Below are positions 5,492-7,288 of a stretch of DNA of 7,288 nt, one piece after another. The DNA is from Comamonas sp. (GTDB taxonomy: Bacteria; Pseudomonadota; Gammaproteobacteria; Burkholderiales; Burkholderiaceae_C). The stretch covers positions 1 to 7,288 of the forward strand of contig JAHAYB010000110.1 of the NCBI GenBank assembly GCA_018384835.1. Reading direction: 5' to 3'. Both the position numbers and the translations under genes were made by a program. Position 1 is the stretch's first letter. The number at the start of each line of letters is the position of its first letter. The notes below the pieces were generated by a model. The model was not told where the DNA came from, searched no databases, and saw only the letters and a list, made by a program, of their open reading frames with translations.

Positions 5492-7288
5492 ATGTACACC
5501 ACTGATTTTTTAGACCTGCCCCACCTTGCCAGCGCGGGTGGCACGGTGCAATTGCCCGGCTCCAAAAGCATCTCTAACCGCGTGCTGCTGCTTGCCGCTT
5601 TAAGCCAGGGGCGCACTACCATCCACGACCTGCTGGATTCGGATGACACCCGCGTCATGCTGGCCTCGCTGCGTACCCTAGGCTGCCACATGGAGCCTGA
5701 AACGCTGGTGCCCGGCCAGCCACTGCACATCACCGGCCTGGGTGGCAAGCTGGCGGCTGATGCTGCTGCTACGCTATTTCTGGGCAATGCCGGAACCGCC
5801 ATGCGCCCCCTGACTGCCGCGCTGGCCGTGCTGGGTGGCAGCTTTGAGATGACCGGCATCCCCCGCATGTACGAGCGCCCGATTGGCGATTTGGTCGATG
5901 CCCTGCGCCAGCTCGGTTGCCGTATTGATTACCTGGGCAACCCAGGCTATCCACCCCTAAAAATCGGTCAGCCCGACTTCAGCCAATTGCAGGACAAGCC
6001 CATTCAAGTGCGCGGCGATGTCTCCAGCCAGTTTCTGACTTCGCTGCTGATGGCTTTACCGCTGCTGGCGCAAGAGCGCCCCATCACCGTCGAAGTGGTG
6101 GGCGAGCTGATTTCCAAGCCCTATATCCACATTACCTTGGAGCTGCTAGCACGCTTTGGCATCAGCGTAGAAAACCAAGGCTGGCAGCGCTTTGTAATTG
6201 CAGCGGGCAGCCGCTATCAATCGCCGGGCAGCATTCATGTGGAGGCCGACGCCTCTTCTGCCAGCTACTTCATTGCTTTGGGTGCGATTGCTTCCAGCAC
6301 TGAGGGGGTGCGCGTACAAGGCGTGGGGCTGGATGCGATTCAGGGCGATATCCGCTTTGTTGAAGCGGCGCGAGCCATGGGTGCAAACGTTAGCGGCGGT
6401 GCCAACTGGCTGCATATCCAGCGTGGTAGCTGGCCGCTTAAAGCGATTGATATGGACTGCAACCATATCCCGGATGCCGCCATGACGCTGGCCGTGATGG
6501 CGCTCTACGCCGAGGGCACAACCACGCTGCGCAATATCGCCAGTTGGCGCGTGAAGGAAACCGACCGCATCGCCGCCATGGCCGCCGAATTGCGCAAACT
6601 GGGCGCAACTGTGCAAGAAGAGGCTGACAGCATCTGCATCACCCCACCGGCCAGCGTGCGCGATTGGCAAGCCGCCAGCATCCACACCTATGACGACCAC
6701 CGCGTGGCGATGTGCTTCTCTCTGGCCGCCTTTAATCCTGCGAATCTGCCGGTGCGCATTGAAGACCCCCAATGCGTGGCCAAAACCTTCCCAGACTATT
6801 TTGAAACCCTGTTCACCGTCGTACAGCCCAGCGCCCCAGCGCCAGTGATTTGCATTGATGGCACAACCGCCTCGGGCAAGGGCACAGTGGCCGCCATCGT
6901 GGCCGAGCGCCTAGGCTTTGCCCTGCTTGATTCTGGGGCGCTGTACCGCATTACTGGCTTGGCAGCGCGGCGGGCGGGCTTGTCTTTGGAAGAAGAGGGC
7001 GCAGCGCAAATGGCTGATTTGGTAGCTGGCTTGGATATCCGTTTCACCCCCGAGCAGCAAGTGCTATTGGGTGGCGAGGACATGAGCCTGGCCATTCGCA
7101 CCGAACAGGCGGGTATGGATGCCTCCAAAGTGTCTGCCTACCCAGCGGTGCGCCAGGCATTGCTGCAATTGCAGCGCGACTTTGCCTGCCTGCCCGGCCT
7201 GGTCGCCGATGGGCGCGATATGGGCACTGTGGTTTTTCCGCACGCACCGCTAAAAATATTTTTAACCGCCAGCGCAGAAAAACGCGCA
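5492..7288 (+). CDS. aroA: EPSP synthase fused in frame to cytidylate kinase (3' end outside window)
   Basis: One frame is open for 599 codons to the window edge. Residues 1 to about 442 are 3-phosphoshikimate 1-carboxyvinyltransferase, which joins shikimate-3-phosphate and PEP to give EPSP. The motifs are [10 protein letters not shown] (K25), [13 protein letters not shown] (G101, P106; the class I, glyphosate-sensitive pattern), [21 protein letters not shown] (catalytic D328), RVKETDRIA (E356) and [11 protein letters not shown]. After FPDYFETLF and a short Pro/Ala-rich joint, cytidylate kinase begins at about residue 452: P-loop GTTASGKGT at 457-465, CMP-site LLDSGALYR, then IRTEQAG and [13 protein letters not shown]. 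About 150 of roughly 225 Cmk residues are present. No stop, Shine-Dalgarno sequence or plausible start separates the two domains, so a single bifunctional polypeptide is expected. The ATG at 5492 has no clear Shine-Dalgarno sequence, and no in-frame start exists between it and the tyrA stop. The next gene is predicted, not seen, to be rpsA. Confidence 0.95.
   Translation, partial: MYTTDFLDLPHLASAGGTVQLPGSKSISNRVLLLAALSQGRTTIHDLLDSDDTRVMLASLRTLGCHMEPETLVPGQPLHITGLGGKLAADAAATLFLGNAGTAMRPLTAALAVLGGSFEMTGIPRMYERPIGDLVDALRQLGCRIDYLGNPGYPPLKIGQPDFSQLQDKPIQVRGDVSSQFLTSLLMALPLLAQERPITVEVVGELISKPYIHITLELLARFGISVENQGWQRFVIAAGSRYQSPGSIHVEADASSASYFIALGAIASSTEGVRVQGVGLDAIQGDIRFVEAARAMGANVSGGANWLHIQRGSWPLKAIDMDCNHIPDAAMTLAVMALYAEGTTTLRNIASWRVKETDRIAAMAAELRKLGATVQEEADSICITPPASVRDWQAASIHTYDDHRVAMCFSLAAFNPANLPVRIEDPQCVAKTFPDYFETLFTVVQPSAPAPVICIDGTTASGKGTVAAIVAERLGFALLDSGALYRITGLAARRAGLSLEEEGAAQMADLVAGLDIRFTPEQQVLLGGEDMSLAIRTEQAGMDASKVSAYPAVRQALLQLQRDFACLPGLVADGRDMGTVVFPHAPLKIFLTASAEKRA
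6845..7288 (+). other. cmk: Cytidylate kinase domain of the AroA-Cmk fusion (incomplete)
   Basis: This is the coding segment for the Cmk half, which phosphorylates CMP/dCMP with ATP. It opens [17 protein letters not shown], continues through LLDSGALYR and stops inside the segment after the nucleotide-binding [13 protein letters not shown], at [12 protein letters not shown]. The lid and C-terminal helix lie beyond the window. The GTG at 6845 could in principle start a separate Cmk, but the bases before it are all CCAGCGCC-like with no ribosome binding site. The P-loop has Thr at the position where the family usually has Pro (residue 458). Confidence 0.9.
7251..7264 (+). repeat. 14-bp perfect AT palindrome inside the cmk domain
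   Basis: TAAAAATATTTTTA is its own reverse complement and is all A/T in otherwise GC-rich DNA. It falls on the conserved Cmk segment LKIFL, encoded by CTA AAA ATA TTT TTA, a run of codons uncommon elsewhere in these genes. It may be chance, a protein-binding or promoter-like site, or a local effect on translation. No function is assigned. Confidence 0.45.

Overview
This is a densely packed, GC-rich stretch of a bacterial chromosome in which every gene lies on the + strand. It reads as core housekeeping DNA. The contents in order are the 3' part of gyrA (DNA gyrase subunit A), serC (phosphoserine/phosphohydroxythreonine aminotransferase), pheA (chorismate mutase-prephenate dehydratase), tyrA (prephenate dehydrogenase), and an open-ended gene that encodes EPSP synthase (AroA) and continues without a stop into cytidylate kinase (Cmk). 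The gene order and the protein sequences, judged from memory, point to a betaproteobacterium, most likely Burkholderiales and probably Comamonadaceae. No database search was possible.

Layout. Bases 1-2242 are gyrA, lacking roughly its first 150 codons. SerC occupies 2263-3378, pheA 3436-4545, tyrA 4590-5465, and the aroA-cmk fusion runs from 5492 off the right edge at 7288. The gaps between genes are 20, 57, 44 and 26 bases. None contains a recognisable terminator or a convincing promoter, so the genes are probably co-transcribed. No stretch longer than 60 bases lacks a gene. I saw no tRNA, rRNA, mobile element, CRISPR array or prophage signal.

How the genes fit together. AroA makes EPSP, the last intermediate before chorismate. 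PheA turns chorismate into prephenate and then phenylpyruvate. TyrA turns prephenate into 4-hydroxyphenylpyruvate. SerC works in serine and pyridoxal phosphate synthesis; PLP is the cofactor of the transaminases that finish Phe and Tyr. Cmk supplies CDP/dCDP, and GyrA supercoils DNA. This is the 'mixed-function supraoperon' known from Pseudomonas and relatives, in which cmk is usually followed by rpsA. The aromatic aminotransferase gene (hisC/hisH type) often found between pheA and tyrA is absent here.

No undescribed biological system is evident. The points most worth a second look are the stop-less AroA-Cmk fusion with its altered P-loop, a 14-bp perfect AT palindrome with clustered A/T-rich codons inside the cmk part, and an apparent loss of a substrate-binding Glu in the chorismate mutase domain.
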